Origin: Canibacter oris | GTDB lineage: Bacteria; Actinomycetota; Actinomycetes; Actinomycetales; Microbacteriaceae | Assembly (NCBI RefSeq): GCF_014197205.1 | Contig: NZ_JACIFD010000007.1 | Span: 47,290 to 111,289 of the forward strand | Direction: 5' to 3' | Length of the DNA stretch: 64,000 nt | Shown here: positions 18,572 to 28,754 of the stretch, piece after piece | Position numbering within the stretch: the first letter of the stretch is position 1 | Layout of the letters: the number at the start of each line of letters is the position of its first letter | The notes under the pieces: generated by a model | What the model was told of the DNA's origin: nothing | Database searches by the model: none | Seen by the model: the letters and a program-made list of their open reading frames with translations, nothing else | Translations under genes and position numbers: made by a program

Positions 18572-19893
18572 AGGTCTACCACTTCACCGTTGTCGCAGGT
18601 GATGACGCCGTGGCGCACCGTGGTGTGTACTCGGCCCGGCAGCTCCATGTCGAAGTATGGTGAGTTGGTGCTGCGGCCGCGCAAATCAGCTTCGCTGAAA
18701 ACCCGGGTGCGGTGCGGATCAACCAGCACCAAATCGGCGGTAGCGCCAACCGTCAGCGTCGCCGGATGCTCAAAATAGCTGCCAATCTGCGCTGGTTTCT
18801 GGCTGAGCAGCTGTTCCAGCTGTGCCCAGCTGATGTGCCCTGGCTCAACCAGGCTAAGCTGTGAGATTGAGAAAGCTGATTCCAGGCCGACCATCCCGAA
18901 AGCGGCGGCATCCCACTCGCAATCTTTGGCTTCTGCCGGGTGCGGTGCGTGGTCAGTCGCGATAATGTCGATGATTCCCGCTGCAACCGCTTCGCGCAGC
19001 GCAGCCACATCGGTGTCGCGCCGTAGCGGCGGGTTTACTTTGTAGCGCGCGTCATATGACCGCACTAAATCTTCGGTGAGAATAAGATGGTGCGGAGTTA
19101 CCTCTGCAGTGATTTTAACGCCGCGCTCTTTTGCCTGCCGCACCACTTCCACTGAGCCGGCGGTTGAAAGATGGCAGACATGCAAACGGGCATCAAGGTG
19201 CTCCGCGAGCAGCGCGTCGCGCGCGATAATTGATTCCTCAGCGACAGCTGGCCACCCGGCAAGTCCCAGCTCGCTTGACAGCTGCCCCTCGTTCATCTGC
19301 GCGCCCTCAGTGAGACGCGGATCTTGCGCGTGCTGTGCGATTACCCCGTCAAAAGTTTTGACGTATTCCAGAGCACGGCGCATCAAAAGTGAGTCGTGTA
19401 CGCACTTACCATCGTCACTGAAAACTCGCACCTGGGCGCGGGAGTTGGCCATAGCGCCGATTTCGCTGAGCTTTACCCCTGCCAGGTCTTCGGTTACCGC
19501 TCCGATTGGCCGCACCGTGGCGTAGCCCGCGTTATCGCCGAGTGCCGCAACCTGTTCCACAACACCCGCGTTATCCTGCACCGGAGCGGTGTTTGCCATA
19601 GCGAAAACCGTAGTGAAACCGCCCGCGGCTGCGGCGCGGGTGCCGGTGTAGACAGTTTCAGACTGTTCAAAACCTGGCTCCCGCAAATGGGTGTGCAGAT
19701 CCACAAAACCGGTAAATGCGAGCAAACCGGAGCCGTCAATCACGCGTTCTGCGGCGGTTGCAGTGAGGTCTGTGCCGCGCTCTACAATCTTGTCGCCTGA
19801 GATGCGCAAATCTACCGGCTCGCTGTGAAGCGCAGTGCCCGGCGCGGTTTCAGCTGCTGCCAGGCGCACATTCTTGATTAGAATATCGGCCAT
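18568..19893 (-). CDS. pyrC: dihydroorotase
   Basis: Cyclises carbamoyl aspartate to dihydroorotate. The 441-residue amidohydrolase is of the long PyrC class, with zinc-binding FVDLHTHLREPGFE near residue 65 and ATDHAPHPAEAKDCEWD in the C-terminal half. It lies 2 bases after pyrB and overlaps the following PH-like gene by 4 bases. Confidence 0.96.
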   Translation of the reverse strand: MADILIKNVRLAAAETAPGTALHSEPVDLRISGDKIVERGTDLTATAAERVIDGSGLLAFTGFVDLHTHLREPGFEQSETVYTGTRAAAAGGFTTVFAMANTAPVQDNAGVVEQVAALGDNAGYATVRPIGAVTEDLAGVKLSEIGAMANSRAQVRVFSDDGKCVHDSLLMRRALEYVKTFDGVIAQHAQDPRLTEGAQMNEGQLSSELGLAGWPAVAEESIIARDALLAEHLDARLHVCHLSTAGSVEVVRQAKERGVKITAEVTPHHLILTEDLVRSYDARYKVNPPLRRDTDVAALREAVAAGIIDIIATDHAPHPAEAKDCEWDAAAFGMVGLESAFSISQLSLVEPGHISWAQLEQLLSQKPAQIGSYFEHPATLTVGATADLVLVDPHRTRVFSEADLRGRSTNSPYFDMELPGRVHTTVRHGVITCDNGEVVDL

Positions 19894-19895
19894 TG

Positions 19896-20840
19896 TTATG
19901 CGTCCTTTCCGGCGAGCAGCAGGTAGAGCGCCGCCATTCGCACGCTCACACCGTTGGCAACCTGCTGCAAAACGGTTGATTTGTCAGAGTCTGCTGGGGC
20001 ACTGGCGATTTCTAGACCGCGATTCATCGGCCCCGGATGCATCACCATCGCTTTGTCGCCAAGCAGTTTGAAGCGCTGCTCGGTGAGCCCCCACTGGCGG
20101 CTGTATTCGCGGGCTGATGGGAAATAAGCGTGCTGCATCCGCTCGGCTTGAATGCGCAGCATCATCACCACGTCAGGTTTGGTTGCCAGCGCCCGGTCAA
20201 AATCAGTTTCGAGAGTTACAGGCCAGTTTTCTGCGCCGTAAGGGAGCAGAGTTTGCGGCGCGACAAAAGTAACCTCGGCACCGAGGGTTGTTAGCAGCCA
20301 CATGTCTGAGCGCGCCACACGGGAGTGCTTAATGTCACCGACGATAGTCACGCGGACCCCGTCGAGCCCTTTACCAGCGCTGGCTTTGCCGTGAATCCGC
20401 TGCCGAATGGTGAAGGCGTCAAGCAGCGCCTGAGTCGGGTGTTCGTGAGTGCCGTCACCGGCGTTGAGCACGCCCGCGGTAATCCAGCCGCTGGCCGCGA
20501 GTTTCGCCGGCGCCCCTGACGCCCAGTGCCGAATTACGACGCCGTCGGCGCCGATTGCTTGCAGGGTCTGAGCGGTGTCTTTGAGTGACTCCCCTTTAGA
20601 TACGGAGGAGCCTTTAGCGCTGAAGTTAATGACGTCAGCCGAAAGTCGTTTCGCAGCGGCCTCAAAAGATATTCGGGTGCGGGTAGAATCTTCAAAAAAC
20701 AGGTTAACCACGGTTTTGCCACGCAGCGTTGGCAGTTTTTTTACCTCGCGCTGTTGGGTTGCTTGCATTTGCTCGGCTACGTCAAGCAGTGTGATTGCCT
20801 CGTCGCGAGTCAGCTCGGCTGTGTGTAACAAGTGACGCAT
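19896..20840 (-). CDS. pyrB: aspartate carbamoyltransferase catalytic subunit
   Basis: Condenses carbamoyl phosphate and aspartate. The 314-residue protein shows the carbamoyl-phosphate motif [13 protein letters not shown] and the aspartate-binding region around [11 protein letters not shown]. No pyrI regulatory subunit is present, as expected for actinobacteria. Its ATG overlaps the pyrR stop by one base. Confidence 0.96.
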   Translation of the reverse strand: MRHLLHTAELTRDEAITLLDVAEQMQATQQREVKKLPTLRGKTVVNLFFEDSTRTRISFEAAAKRLSADVINFSAKGSSVSKGESLKDTAQTLQAIGADGVVIRHWASGAPAKLAASGWITAGVLNAGDGTHEHPTQALLDAFTIRQRIHGKASAGKGLDGVRVTIVGDIKHSRVARSDMWLLTTLGAEVTFVAPQTLLPYGAENWPVTLETDFDRALATKPDVVMMLRIQAERMQHAYFPSAREYSRQWGLTEQRFKLLGDKAMVMHPGPMNRGLEIASAPADSDKSTVLQQVANGVSVRMAALYLLLAGKDA

Positions 20841-21382
20841 TATTTCTCACTCTCCGCAGCAGCTCCGATAAATACCGCATCCACTCCGTCAGTTTCCACC
20901 AGCTGCACCTGAATCCGCTCGCTTTTCGCACTCGGCAGGTTTTTACCGATGAAATCAGCGCGGATCGGCAACTCCCGATGCCCGCGGTCTACCAGGGCAG
21001 CAAGCCGCACAACCGCTGGCCGACCGTGAGCGCCCAAGGCGTCGAGCGCGGCGCGCACGGTGCGCCCAGAAAACAAAACGTCATCGACCAGTACGACGGT
21101 TTTACCGTCGAGCGATTCTGTTGGCATGTCGGTTGGTTTAGGTGCAAGCATCGGGTGCGCCCCGAGATCGTCACGGTACATTGTGACATCAAGAGTAAAC
21201 GCTGGAACCGCTGCGGCTTCAATCCGATTAATGTTTGCGGCAATACGCTCAGCCAAGAGCGCACCACGAGTAGGAATGCCGATGATGATTAGATTGTCGG
21301 CTCCCTTATTTGATTCAATAATTTCGTGCGCGATACGGGTTAACGCACGAGCCATTTCACTGGCTTCAAGCACCTGACGCAT
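20840..21382 (-). CDS. pyrR: pyrimidine operon regulator / uracil phosphoribosyltransferase
   Basis: 180-residue type I phosphoribosyltransferase-fold protein. The PRPP loop is [20 protein letters not shown]. In characterised bacteria UMP-bound PyrR binds pyr leader mRNA. It is the first gene of pyrR-pyrB-pyrC-PH-carA-carB-pyrF-gmk, and the leader just upstream carries a PyrR-box-like sequence overlapping the ribosome-site region, which suggests translational autoregulation as described in mycobacteria. Confidence 0.95.
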   Translation of the reverse strand: MRQVLEASEMARALTRIAHEIIESNKGADNLIIIGIPTRGALLAERIAANINRIEAAAVPAFTLDVTMYRDDLGAHPMLAPKPTDMPTESLDGKTVVLVDDVLFSGRTVRAALDALGAHGRPAVVRLAALVDRGHRELPIRADFIGKNLPSAKSERIQVQLVETDGVDAVFIGAAAESEK

Positions 21383-21420
21383 TTTGCCCCCTTCTGCGCC
21401 TCACGGGACGCTCTTAAAGA
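21383..21420 (-). promoter_or_regulatory. PyrR-binding leader of the pyr operon
   Basis: On the minus strand GCGTCCCGTGAGGCGC (complement of 21396-21411) matches the conserved PyrR-site core UCCNGNGAGGY and is followed at once by the ribosome site (AGAAGGGGG) and the pyrR ATG. There is no terminator between it and the gene, so control is probably at translation initiation. A TAGAAT -10-like element lies about 25 bases upstream of the box. Confidence 0.75.
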
Positions 21421-21525
21421 AGTGCTTTCTTTATTCTAGCAAACTCCAAGCCGCTATTTTCGGGTGTCACCAGCATTTTTATGTTTGTACTAGGTCTAGA
21501 AAATACTCCCGAAGCCCACGTAAAA

Positions 21526-21554
21526 GCGGCGGGCCCCACTGAGGGACCCGCCGC
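21526..21554 (-). terminator. terminator after the AhpD-like gene
   Basis: Stem GCGGCGGG / CCCGCCGC with an inner GGG/CCC pair, followed on the minus strand by TTTTACG. It separates the AhpD-like gene from the pyr operon promoter. Confidence 0.85.
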
Positions 21555-21592
21555 GAAATACCCACCTGCCTCACAGGCTATTGCTGTGGCTA

Positions 21593-22012
21593 CTATTTCA
21601 CCGGGAAGTGGCTGTGCAGCGCGATGCGGTTCCAGGCGTTCATAGTGATTACAATCCAGCTGATAACAGAAATCTGCTCGTCGTTCAACGGTGCGTAGTC
21701 GTGCGCAGCCGCATCGCCGTTGTTGACATTTTCAGCAAGAGCAAGAGCAGCAATCTCCATAGGGGTAAAGCACTGAGCTTCACGCCACGCCGGCAACACC
21801 GCGAGCCGATCAAAGCTGTCTCCAGCTTCCAGCGCCAGCTGGTTGTGGCTACGCAGGCAGTAGGCGCAGCCGTTCAGTTGCGACACCCGGATCTTAACGA
21901 GCTCCACGAGCTTTGCGTCAAGCCCGGCTTCCTCATATGCTTCCTGCGTGAGCTCTTCAAGCTCCCCCACCTTAGCCAGCAGCTGCGGGTGCAGTTTCGC
22001 AAGATTCGCCAT
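21593..22012 (-). CDS. carboxymuconolactone decarboxylase / AhpD-like protein
   Basis: 139-residue protein with the AhpD core: LVKIRVSQLNGCAYCLRSHN contains the CxxC (Cys-Ala-Tyr-Cys) and downstream His expected for alkylhydroperoxidase-type disulfide chemistry. The Pfam CMD family is broad, so peroxide reduction is likely but not certain. It follows nusB after 41 bases on the same strand and ends at a terminator. Confidence 0.85.
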   Translation of the reverse strand: MANLAKLHPQLLAKVGELEELTQEAYEEAGLDAKLVELVKIRVSQLNGCAYCLRSHNQLALEAGDSFDRLAVLPAWREAQCFTPMEIAALALAENVNNGDAAAHDYAPLNDEQISVISWIVITMNAWNRIALHSHFPVK

Positions 22013-22053
22013 TGTGTTACCTCAATTCTTCTCAGTGAAACAGTTTCCAAGCA

Positions 22054-22470
22054 TTACAACGCCTGCAGGTCGGCAATTCTTCCCAACACGCCGTTTACGA
22101 AACCACAAGAGTCCTCAGTTGAGAGCTGTTTCACCAGAGATACAGCTTCATCGATGGCGACCGCTGCCGGAACCTCGTCATTAAAGCAGATTTCCCAGGT
22201 TGCGACTCGCAGGGCAGCGCGATCCACATTAGGCATCCGCTCCAACGGCCACCCCTCAGAAGCAGAAGCAATGTACTCATCAATTTGCTCCTGATGCTCG
22301 GCAACGCCCTGCACAATTTCAGAGGCATATAGCCAGCTGGCGCGACGGTCAGGCTCCCCCAGCGCACGCTCAGCCTCTGCCCGCAACACCTCATGCAATG
22401 ACCGCGACATAACATCACTGAGATAAATCATGTCGATTGCGCGCTTGCGTGCTTTAGTGCGAGCACTCAT
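22054..22470 (-). CDS. nusB: transcription antitermination factor NusB
   Basis: 138-residue all-helical protein that with NusE binds boxA RNA in ribosomal operons. Family signatures include KARKRAIDMIYLSDV at the N-terminus and VDRAALRVATWEICF plus PAAVAIDEAVSLVKQLSTED in the C-terminal half. Its ATG overlaps the efp stop (TAATG). The efp-nusB pairing is classic in actinobacteria. Confidence 0.95.
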   Translation of the reverse strand: MSARTKARKRAIDMIYLSDVMSRSLHEVLRAEAERALGEPDRRASWLYASEIVQGVAEHQEQIDEYIASASEGWPLERMPNVDRAALRVATWEICFNDEVPAAVAIDEAVSLVKQLSTEDSCGFVNGVLGRIADLQAL

Positions 22471-23030
22471 TAAGAAACACGACCCAGGTACTCACCGGTG
22501 CGGGTGTCTACCTTCACCTTGGTGCCGGTCTCAAGGAACAGCGGCACCTGAATCTCAGCACCGGTCTCTACGGTTGCAGGCTTTGTGCCGCCGTTTGCGC
22601 GGTCGCCCTGCAGGCCTGGTTCGGTGTAGGTAACCTCCAGCTCTACAGATGCTGGAAGTTCAATGTAAAGCGGTGAACCGTCATGCATTGCAATGGTAAC
22701 GTTCATGTTCTCCAGCATGAATTTCTCAGCGTCGCCAACGATGGTTTCGCTAACGTTTACCTGATCATAGTCGCTGAGGTTCATGAACACGAAGTCGCTG
22801 CCGTCGCGGTAGAGGTACTGGTAGTCAGAGCGATCCACCTGCGCGGTTTCAATCTTGGCACCAGCGTTGTAGGTCTTGTCAACAATCTTGCCGCTGACCA
22901 CGTTCTTCTGCTTGGTGCGCACGAAAGCGCCGCCCTTACCAGGTTTTACATGCTGGAACTCTACAACGCTCCATAGCTGGCCGTTCTCGAGAATCACTGT
23001 ACCGTTTTTAATATCGTTACTGGTTGCCAT
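22470..23030 (-). CDS. efp: elongation factor P
   Basis: 186-residue, three-domain tRNA-like factor that rescues ribosomes stalled at polyproline. The N-terminal loop at [15 protein letters not shown] carries the usual modification position (Lys in GKGGAF). Full length for the family. A consensus-like start is [13 protein letters not shown]. It lies downstream of the aro genes but separated from them by a + strand thioesterase gene, so it probably has its own promoter. Confidence 0.96.
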   Translation of the reverse strand: MATSNDIKNGTVILENGQLWSVVEFQHVKPGKGGAFVRTKQKNVVSGKIVDKTYNAGAKIETAQVDRSDYQYLYRDGSDFVFMNLSDYDQVNVSETIVGDAEKFMLENMNVTIAMHDGSPLYIELPASVELEVTYTEPGLQGDRANGGTKPATVETGAEIQVPLFLETGTKVKVDTRTGEYLGRVS

Positions 23031-23119
23031 TATCTTCCTAACAGTAGTGTTTAACTAGCTAATTCTAACGTAATTTCTGCAAATCGCGCCGTTAAGACTT
23101 GCGCGCTAAGCTTATCTGT

Positions 23120-23671
23120 ATGCATATGCTTCCGCGCACCCTGTGGCACTCTCTGGTGGTTGCCAAAACTAAACCCGCAGTCAATCTCAGCGCCGTCACC
23201 CGCACCACGTTTCGGGTATGGCCAACAGACGTTGATATTTTGCTGCACATGAACAACGGTAAATATCTCTCGGTGCTTGACGTTGCCCGACTCGAGTACA
23301 CGGTGCGCTCGGGACTGTGGCAAAAATTTAAGCAGCACGGCATTTACACGGTTGTGGGTGCGCAAACCATCAGCTACCGCAAATCCCTGAATCCGTGGCG
23401 CAAGTTCACCGTTGAAACCCGTTTAATTGGGATGGATCAGCGTGCCGCATACATTGAGCAGCGGTTTGTGCGCCGCGGCGAAATTTACGCCCGCGCGTTC
23501 ATCCAGGGGCGTTTTGTAAAACGCTCGGGCGGCACCGCAACAATGGCAGAATTATGTGAGATTTTAGGGGTGGATCAGGCAGCCTTCCCGCTCCCAGCAG
23601 AACTTGCGGCATGGGCCCAAGCGGTGAAGCTCCCCGCAACGCGCCAGGCTGCGCCGAGCATCTGGGAGTAA
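23120..23671 (+). CDS. hotdog-fold acyl-CoA thioesterase-like protein
   Basis: 183 residues with the 4-hydroxybenzoyl-CoA-thioesterase pattern TTFRVWPTDVDILLHMNNGKY (split: VWPTDVD then LLHMNNGKY), where Asp and the HMNN segment form the active-site helix. Likely hydrolyses an acyl-CoA or acyl-ACP; substrate unknown. I chose ATG 23120 over TTG 23099; no ribosome site precedes it and a TAAGCT -10-like element ends 10 bases upstream, so it may be leaderless. It is divergent from efp and convergent with aroB. Confidence 0.8.
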   Translation: MHMLPRTLWHSLVVAKTKPAVNLSAVTRTTFRVWPTDVDILLHMNNGKYLSVLDVARLEYTVRSGLWQKFKQHGIYTVVGAQTISYRKSLNPWRKFTVETRLIGMDQRAAYIEQRFVRRGEIYARAFIQGRFVKRSGGTATMAELCEILGVDQAAFPLPAELAAWAQAVKLPATRQAAPSIWE

Positions 23672-23681
23672 GCTTACTGCA

Positions 23682-23715
23682 TGCCGCGCCGCGCACCACA
23701 GTCACATGCGCGGCA
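23682..23715. terminator. inverted repeat between convergent thioesterase gene and aroB
   Basis: 8-bp arms TGCCGCGC / GCGCGGCA with an 18-base loop lie in the 111-base gap between converging genes. There is no T-tract, so intrinsic termination is weak; the position fits a 3'-end structure. Confidence 0.4.
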
Positions 23716-23782
23716 CATGGCACCGCGACACCACAGCAATGCGCTACGGCCAGCACCGGGGCGCAGCGCCTCGTATGCGCGG

Positions 23783-24859
23783 TTAGCCGGCGATTTCGTC
23801 GTAGGCGAAACGCAAAAGCGAGTGATCCGCACCCGCTAAAACCCGCGGTTTGGCAACGTCATCGAGCACGATGAAGCGCAGCATCCCGGCCCGCGCTTTT
23901 TTATCGCGTTGCATAGTTGCCAAGAGCCCCTCCCAGCGGCCAGCAGGGTAGGTCACTGGCAGTTGTAGCAGCTCGAAAATACGGCGATGGCGATCCACCA
24001 CCGCATCACTGAGGTGCCCTGCGAGCCGGCCCAACTCAGCCGCGTACACCATGCCGATCGCAATCGCGACACCGTGGCGCCACTGGTAGCGTTCCGCGTG
24101 TTCGATCGCATGGCCCAGAGTGTGCCCGTAGTTTAGAATCTCACGCTGGCCGCTCTCTTTGAAATCCTGTGAAACCACGTCAGCTTTAACTTTGATTGCG
24201 AGCTCGATTGCGCGGCGGAATTCGGCGCTTGTAGGGTCGGTGGCGCGATCCACATCTGCCTCAAGCAGATCAAGAATTTCCGGCTCCGCGATAAAGCCAC
24301 ACTTGGCGACCTCGGCAAAACCAGCGCGAATCTCGTTCGGCGACAGGGTTTGTAACAGCTCGAGGTCGCACAACACCCGTTCGGCAGCATAGAAGCAGCC
24401 CACGAGGTTCTTGCCCTCGGCGGTGTTGATGCCGGTTTTACCTCCGATCGCGGCATCGACCATGGCGAGAACCGTAGTCGGAATCTGCAGCAGCTTCACG
24501 CCGCGTAACCAGGTGGCCGCAACAAAACCTGCGAGGTCTGTGACAGCTCCGCCGCCAATGCCAATAATCGCGTCGGAGCGGGTAAAGTCAGCCTGCCCCA
24601 TAATTTGCCAGCAGAAAGCAGCCACTTCGACGCGCTTGGCAGCCTCTGCATCGGGAACCTCTGCGAGCAAGGCGGTGTAACCTGCTGCCGCGAGCGACTC
24701 TCGCACTGAGCTGGCGATTTTCCCTACGGTGGCTGTGTGCACAATCAGAACCTGCTGCACCCCGCTGCCGAGCGCCGCGGGTAGCTGCTGCAACAATCCG
24801 TGACCCACCAGGATTTCGCTGGCTGCGGCGCCGCTGACGGTGATGGTGGTGTGTGACAT
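23783..24859 (-). CDS. aroB: 3-dehydroquinate synthase
   Basis: Second step of the shikimate pathway. The 358-residue NAD- and zinc-dependent enzyme has IIGIGGGAVTDLAGFVAATW, TTVLAMVDAAIGGKTGIN and NYGHTLGHAIEHAE (zinc histidines). Last gene of aroE-aroC-aroK-aroB. Confidence 0.96.
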   Translation of the reverse strand: MSHTTITVSGAAASEILVGHGLLQQLPAALGSGVQQVLIVHTATVGKIASSVRESLAAAGYTALLAEVPDAEAAKRVEVAAFCWQIMGQADFTRSDAIIGIGGGAVTDLAGFVAATWLRGVKLLQIPTTVLAMVDAAIGGKTGINTAEGKNLVGCFYAAERVLCDLELLQTLSPNEIRAGFAEVAKCGFIAEPEILDLLEADVDRATDPTSAEFRRAIELAIKVKADVVSQDFKESGQREILNYGHTLGHAIEHAERYQWRHGVAIAIGMVYAAELGRLAGHLSDAVVDRHRRIFELLQLPVTYPAGRWEGLLATMQRDKKARAGMLRFIVLDDVAKPRVLAGADHSLLRFAYDEIAG

Positions 24860-24894
24860 TAATTCTCTCCTGCTGTGGCCTACTGTTTAAAGCT

Positions 24895-25509
24895 TTAGTA
24901 TTTCCCGCTTTGCTGGTAAATCCAGTCAATAATCATGCGGGTGATGCCCTCTTTACTGTTTTTATCTGTGCGGAAGGTAACCTTTGCCGCAGCCTCATAT
25001 TGGGGGCGGCGCTGCTCCAAAATTCTGCTCCAGGCTCCCGGATCGTCTCTAAGCAGCGGGCGCTTCGCGAGATTCACGGTTTTCATCACCGCCCGCTCGG
25101 TTGTCATCAGCAAAATTACGGGATAATCACGTAGTATTTCGCGCGTCTGCGCGGTGGTGAGGGCACCGCCGCCAAGCGACACGATACGGGCACCAGGTTC
25201 AGCAATTTCTCGTGCTACAACATCGGCTTCGATGCGGCGAAATTCCGCCTCGCCGCGCTGCGCAAAAATTTCGGTGATGGCGCCGTGACGCTGCACGATT
25301 TGCGAATCCGTGTCGATGAACGGCACGCCCAGCTCTTTCGCAACGCGTTTGCCGATGCTGGTTTTGCCCGCCGCCATCGGCCCCACAAAGACAATCGCTT
25401 TCCGCGGCAACCGGGAAGCACCGCTGCCGTCACGCGGCGGTGCTGGTAACGGTCGCGACTGCGGTGGGCCAGCTGCTCTGACTACCCTGCGAGATGGCCT
25501 GTGAGACAT
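24895..25509 (-). CDS. aroK: shikimate kinase
   Basis: Phosphorylates shikimate with ATP. The kinase domain starts near residue 36: RKAIVFVGPMAAGKTSIGKR is the Walker A region, then FIDTDSQIV and VSLGGGAL (shikimate-binding GGG). ATG 25509 was chosen because it lies one base after the aroC stop; the longer frame runs into aroC. An N-terminal 35-residue basic, proline-rich stretch (SHRPSRRVVRAAGPPQ) precedes the kinase fold and looks disordered. Confidence 0.93.
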   Translation of the reverse strand: MSHRPSRRVVRAAGPPQSRPLPAPPRDGSGASRLPRKAIVFVGPMAAGKTSIGKRVAKELGVPFIDTDSQIVQRHGAITEIFAQRGEAEFRRIEADVVAREIAEPGARIVSLGGGALTTAQTREILRDYPVILLMTTERAVMKTVNLAKRPLLRDDPGAWSRILEQRRPQYEAAAKVTFRTDKNSKEGITRMIIDWIYQQSGKY

Positions 25510-25510
25510 G

Positions 25511-26716
25511 CTAACGCTCAATTTCGGTGCGCAAATTCTCAGGGATAGCAGCCAAGTACGCCTCCATGTTACGGCGCGTCTCAGCAACGCTGTCGCCGCC
25601 AAATTTTTCGACCACGGCATCGGCGAGGATCAAGGCCACCATCGCTTCGGCAACCACACCCGCCGCTGGAACCGCACACACGTCACTGCGCTGATGATGC
25701 GCACTGGCATCCGTGCCGGTTGCAACATCAATGGTTGGCAGTGCCTTCGGCACGGTTGCAATCGGTTTCATCGCCGCTCGCACCCGAATTACCTGACCGG
25801 TAGACATTCCGCCCTCAATACCGCCGGCACGCTGTGTTTCGCGTTCGATCCGGTGCGTCGCAGCGTCGGTGATGGTGAGTGGGTCATGCGCCACAGAGCC
25901 GCGGCGCCGCGCAGTTTCAAAACCGTCGCCGACTTCCACACCTTTAATCGCTTGAATACCCATAAGGGCACCGGCGAGACGTGAATCAAGGCGGCGATCC
26001 CAGTGCACGTAGCTGCCAAGGCCGTGCGGCACCCCGTAGGCAAGCACCTCGACAACCCCGCCAACGGTGTCGCCAGATTTCTTGGTGTCGTCAATCTCAG
26101 CAACCATCTGCTGGCTGGTTTCCGCATCAAAGCAGCGCACCGGATCAGCATCCAGCGCCGCCACATCTTTAAGCCGGGGCAGCGCAACAGCAGCCGGCAC
26201 CACAACCGGGCCGATCGCCACGGTGTGGCTGACAAGCTCGATGCCCAGCTCAGCAAGGAAGGCTTTAGCAATTGCACCCAGCGCGACGCGTGCCGCGGTT
26301 TCCCTGGCGCTTGCCCGCTCTAACACTGGCCGCGCCTGCTCAAAGCCGTATTTCTGCATGCCCGTGAGGTCAGCGTGCCCCGGCCGTGGTCGGGTCAGCG
26401 CCGCACCGCGGCCACGAGACTTGTCGCTAAGCTCGGTGGGAGCCGCGTTCATCACTTCTTGCCATTTTGGCCACTCAGTGTTGCCGATCCGCACCGCAAT
26501 CGGACTGCCGATGGTGTAACCCTGCACCACCCCGCCCGCAAAATTCAATTCATCCTGCTCAAACTTCATGCGCGATCCGCGGCCGTAACCGAGCTTGCGG
26601 CGCTCCAAATCAGCGCGTAGCTGCTCAAGCGAAACGGGGGTGCCAGCGGGCAACCCCTCCAACACCGCGACTAGTTCAGGACCGTGTGACTCACCTGCAG
26701 TTATCCAACGAAGCAT
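25511..26716 (-). CDS. aroC: chorismate synthase
   Basis: Converts EPSP to chorismate using reduced FMN. The 401-residue protein has family motifs [31 protein letters not shown] and [14 protein letters not shown], and the C-terminal basic [20 protein letters not shown] 26716 ([12 protein letters not shown]) follows the aroE stop by 5 bases with AGAGG upstream; the longer frame is out of register with the family. Confidence 0.96.
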   Translation of the reverse strand: MLRWITAGESHGPELVAVLEGLPAGTPVSLEQLRADLERRKLGYGRGSRMKFEQDELNFAGGVVQGYTIGSPIAVRIGNTEWPKWQEVMNAAPTELSDKSRGRGAALTRPRPGHADLTGMQKYGFEQARPVLERASARETAARVALGAIAKAFLAELGIELVSHTVAIGPVVVPAAVALPRLKDVAALDADPVRCFDAETSQQMVAEIDDTKKSGDTVGGVVEVLAYGVPHGLGSYVHWDRRLDSRLAGALMGIQAIKGVEVGDGFETARRRGSVAHDPLTITDAATHRIERETQRAGGIEGGMSTGQVIRVRAAMKPIATVPKALPTIDVATGTDASAHHQRSDVCAVPAAGVVAEAMVALILADAVVEKFGGDSVAETRRNMEAYLAAIPENLRTEIER

Positions 26717-26721
26717 AACCT

Positions 26722-27624
26722 CTATTTTACGGTGACTGCAGCATTTATTTCCTGCCACACCGCTGCTTCGTTAGGTAACTGTGCCCTAATGTCTTGATTC
26801 AAGAAAAGCCGCAACTGGAAAATCGCCTGCTGCTGCAACATCACTAGACCATTAGTGACTGTGTGCTTAGTGCTTTGCGCTAACCATTTAGTGGCGGTTG
26901 CAGTCGGCCACGGACTGTAGGAAACATCAAATAGATCGCTCTCTATCAGCTGCTGCGGCAGACTCACAACGGCATCACCGGGCAGCGCATTCACGGTGAG
27001 GTCGGTGTCGCCCAGCTGTGCCCTGGCATCACCCTGGTGTGCCGCATCACCCGGGTGCGCCCCATCAGGCGCTATCGCGGCGAAACTCAATGCGTGCAGC
27101 TGCGGGTTTGCGGCGGTGCGGTGTGCCAGACGCTGCAGGGTTGTTGCCAGGGTGGCAGCAGCTTGCTGCGCCGCCTCTTGTCGCCGGGCAACGAAATAAA
27201 TTTCTTGTGCTCCCACCAGCGTTGCTGCTACAGCAGCAGAAACCGCAGTTGCACCAGCCCCCAAAATCACCACCTTTTGCGGCTCGTAACGCTCCTTGAA
27301 AATTTTAGCCAGTGCCGGCACATCAGTGTTATAAGCCGCATAACCACCGTTTGGCTGCTGCACCAGGGTGTTTGCGATACCGGTTGCTGCGGTGATAACA
27401 CACTGGCTGCTCGCTAGGTTCGCGGCGGCTTGTTTCAGTGGCATGGTAACTGAAAAACCGGCATACTCTGAGTGCGCTGCAAGAAATTCGGGAAGCTGAT
27501 CCACCCCGACCTCAAATTTGCCGTATTGCCAGTGGAGTTTTAATGCTCGATATGCGGCTTGGTGGATCGCGGGTGACAGTGAATGCGCCACAGGCTGTCC
27601 CAGCACCGCGAATTGCTTAGTCAT
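26722..27624 (-). CDS. aroE: shikimate 5-dehydrogenase
   Basis: NADPH-dependent reduction of 3-dehydroshikimate. The 300-residue protein shows [17 protein letters not shown] (shikimate binding), [11 protein letters not shown] with the catalytic Lys, [10 protein letters not shown] and the nucleotide loop [16 protein letters not shown]. Start ATG 27624 has GAAGGAG 7 bases upstream. It follows mltG by 14 bases. Confidence 0.93.
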   Translation of the reverse strand: MTKQFAVLGQPVAHSLSPAIHQAAYRALKLHWQYGKFEVGVDQLPEFLAAHSEYAGFSVTMPLKQAAANLASSQCVITAATGIANTLVQQPNGGYAAYNTDVPALAKIFKERYEPQKVVILGAGATAVSAAVAATLVGAQEIYFVARRQEAAQQAAATLATTLQRLAHRTAANPQLHALSFAAIAPDGAHPGDAAHQGDARAQLGDTDLTVNALPGDAVVSLPQQLIESDLFDVSYSPWPTATATKWLAQSTKHTVTNGLVMLQQQAIFQLRLFLNQDIRAQLPNEAAVWQEINAAVTVK

Positions 27625-27638
27625 CTGGCGCTCCTTCG

Positions 27639-28754
27639 CTAGTCGCACAGCGTGCCACCGGCCGCCTCGTGCGCGGCGCACCACTGTTGTAATGCGGTAA
27701 CAGCTGCCTCGTGCTCTTCCAGGGTCTCTGAGAAGGCTGTCTCGCCGGTTTCGAGATCAACCACCACAAAGAACAGCCATGGCCCGTCAGCCGGCGCTAA
27801 TACCGCCGCTATTGCAGCATCACCGGGAAGCCCGATGGGGCCAATCGGGAGTCCCGGGTTGGCGTAAGTGTTGTACTTGTTTGAGGCATCCGCACGCTCC
27901 GCGTCAGTGGTCCAGACGGTGTGCAGCTGGCCAGTACCGTAAGCCACGGTTGCGTCTGATTCCAGATTTTTGCCGGCAGCAAGACGGTTTTCGAAAACCC
28001 GCGCGATTTTCGCCAGGTCATCTGGGTTCTGCCCGGCTTCACGCTGCACCAGCGCCGCTTTGGTGAGCACCAGGTGCGCATCCGCTGCGCTGACGCCGTG
28101 CTCGGCAAGCGCCTGCCACATGCGATCAACCATTATCTGCAGCATGTCTAGCGCAGTATCTTCAGGCGCAAATACATAGGTTGCAGGGAATAAGAAACCC
28201 TCGATGCTCGGGAAACTTTCGGGCACACCGAGCGCCACATAATCTGCCGCAGCAGCTGCAAACTCCGCTACCGGAATACCGGTCTGTGCTGCCAGCCGCT
28301 CGAATGCTTGCTGAGTGACGAATCCCTCAGGGATTGTGACCCGCAGTTCAATCTTGTTAGCGGGGTCTTGCAGCGCCGCAAAAGCCGCACTGGCGCTCAT
28401 CTTCTGGCGTAGCTGGTAGGTTCCGATGCCGAATGTCGCATCTGGGTGTTCCCGCAGCAGGTAGTTGGTGAACGCTTCGCTGCTGGCAATTACGCCGGCG
28501 TCAAACAGCTGCGCGGCAACATCGCTGCCGATATCACCCTCGCGAATCGTGATCTGCGCTTCCCCCTCGCCTTCACCACGGTAATCAGCTGGGCCGAAGC
28601 CCAGCCCAAACTGCTGTAACACCTGCGGTGCGAAAACCGCGAGACCACCGTAAACACCACCGCCTAGCACCAGCGCCAGAATCAGAATTAAAGCCAATGC
28701 TTTCGGTGTTTTACGGCGCTGCTGTGGCTGCCCCGGAGACGGAAACTGAGACAT
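27639..28754 (-). CDS. mltG: endolytic murein transglycosylase
   Basis: Membrane-anchored YceG/MltG enzyme that cleaves nascent glycan strands and sets their length. 371 residues: short proline-rich cytoplasmic tail (SPGQPQQRRKTPK), one membrane span (ALALILILALVLGGGVYGG), then the LysM-like and catalytic regions with TKAALVQREAGQNPDDLAK (catalytic Glu) and NTYANPGLPIGPIGLPGD. The start overlaps the ruvX stop by one base. Confidence 0.94.
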   Translation of the reverse strand: MSQFPSPGQPQQRRKTPKALALILILALVLGGGVYGGLAVFAPQVLQQFGLGFGPADYRGEGEGEAQITIREGDIGSDVAAQLFDAGVIASSEAFTNYLLREHPDATFGIGTYQLRQKMSASAAFAALQDPANKIELRVTIPEGFVTQQAFERLAAQTGIPVAEFAAAAADYVALGVPESFPSIEGFLFPATYVFAPEDTALDMLQIMVDRMWQALAEHGVSAADAHLVLTKAALVQREAGQNPDDLAKIARVFENRLAAGKNLESDATVAYGTGQLHTVWTTDAERADASNKYNTYANPGLPIGPIGLPGDAAIAAVLAPADGPWLFFVVVDLETGETAFSETLEEHEAAVTALQQWCAAHEAAGGTLCD

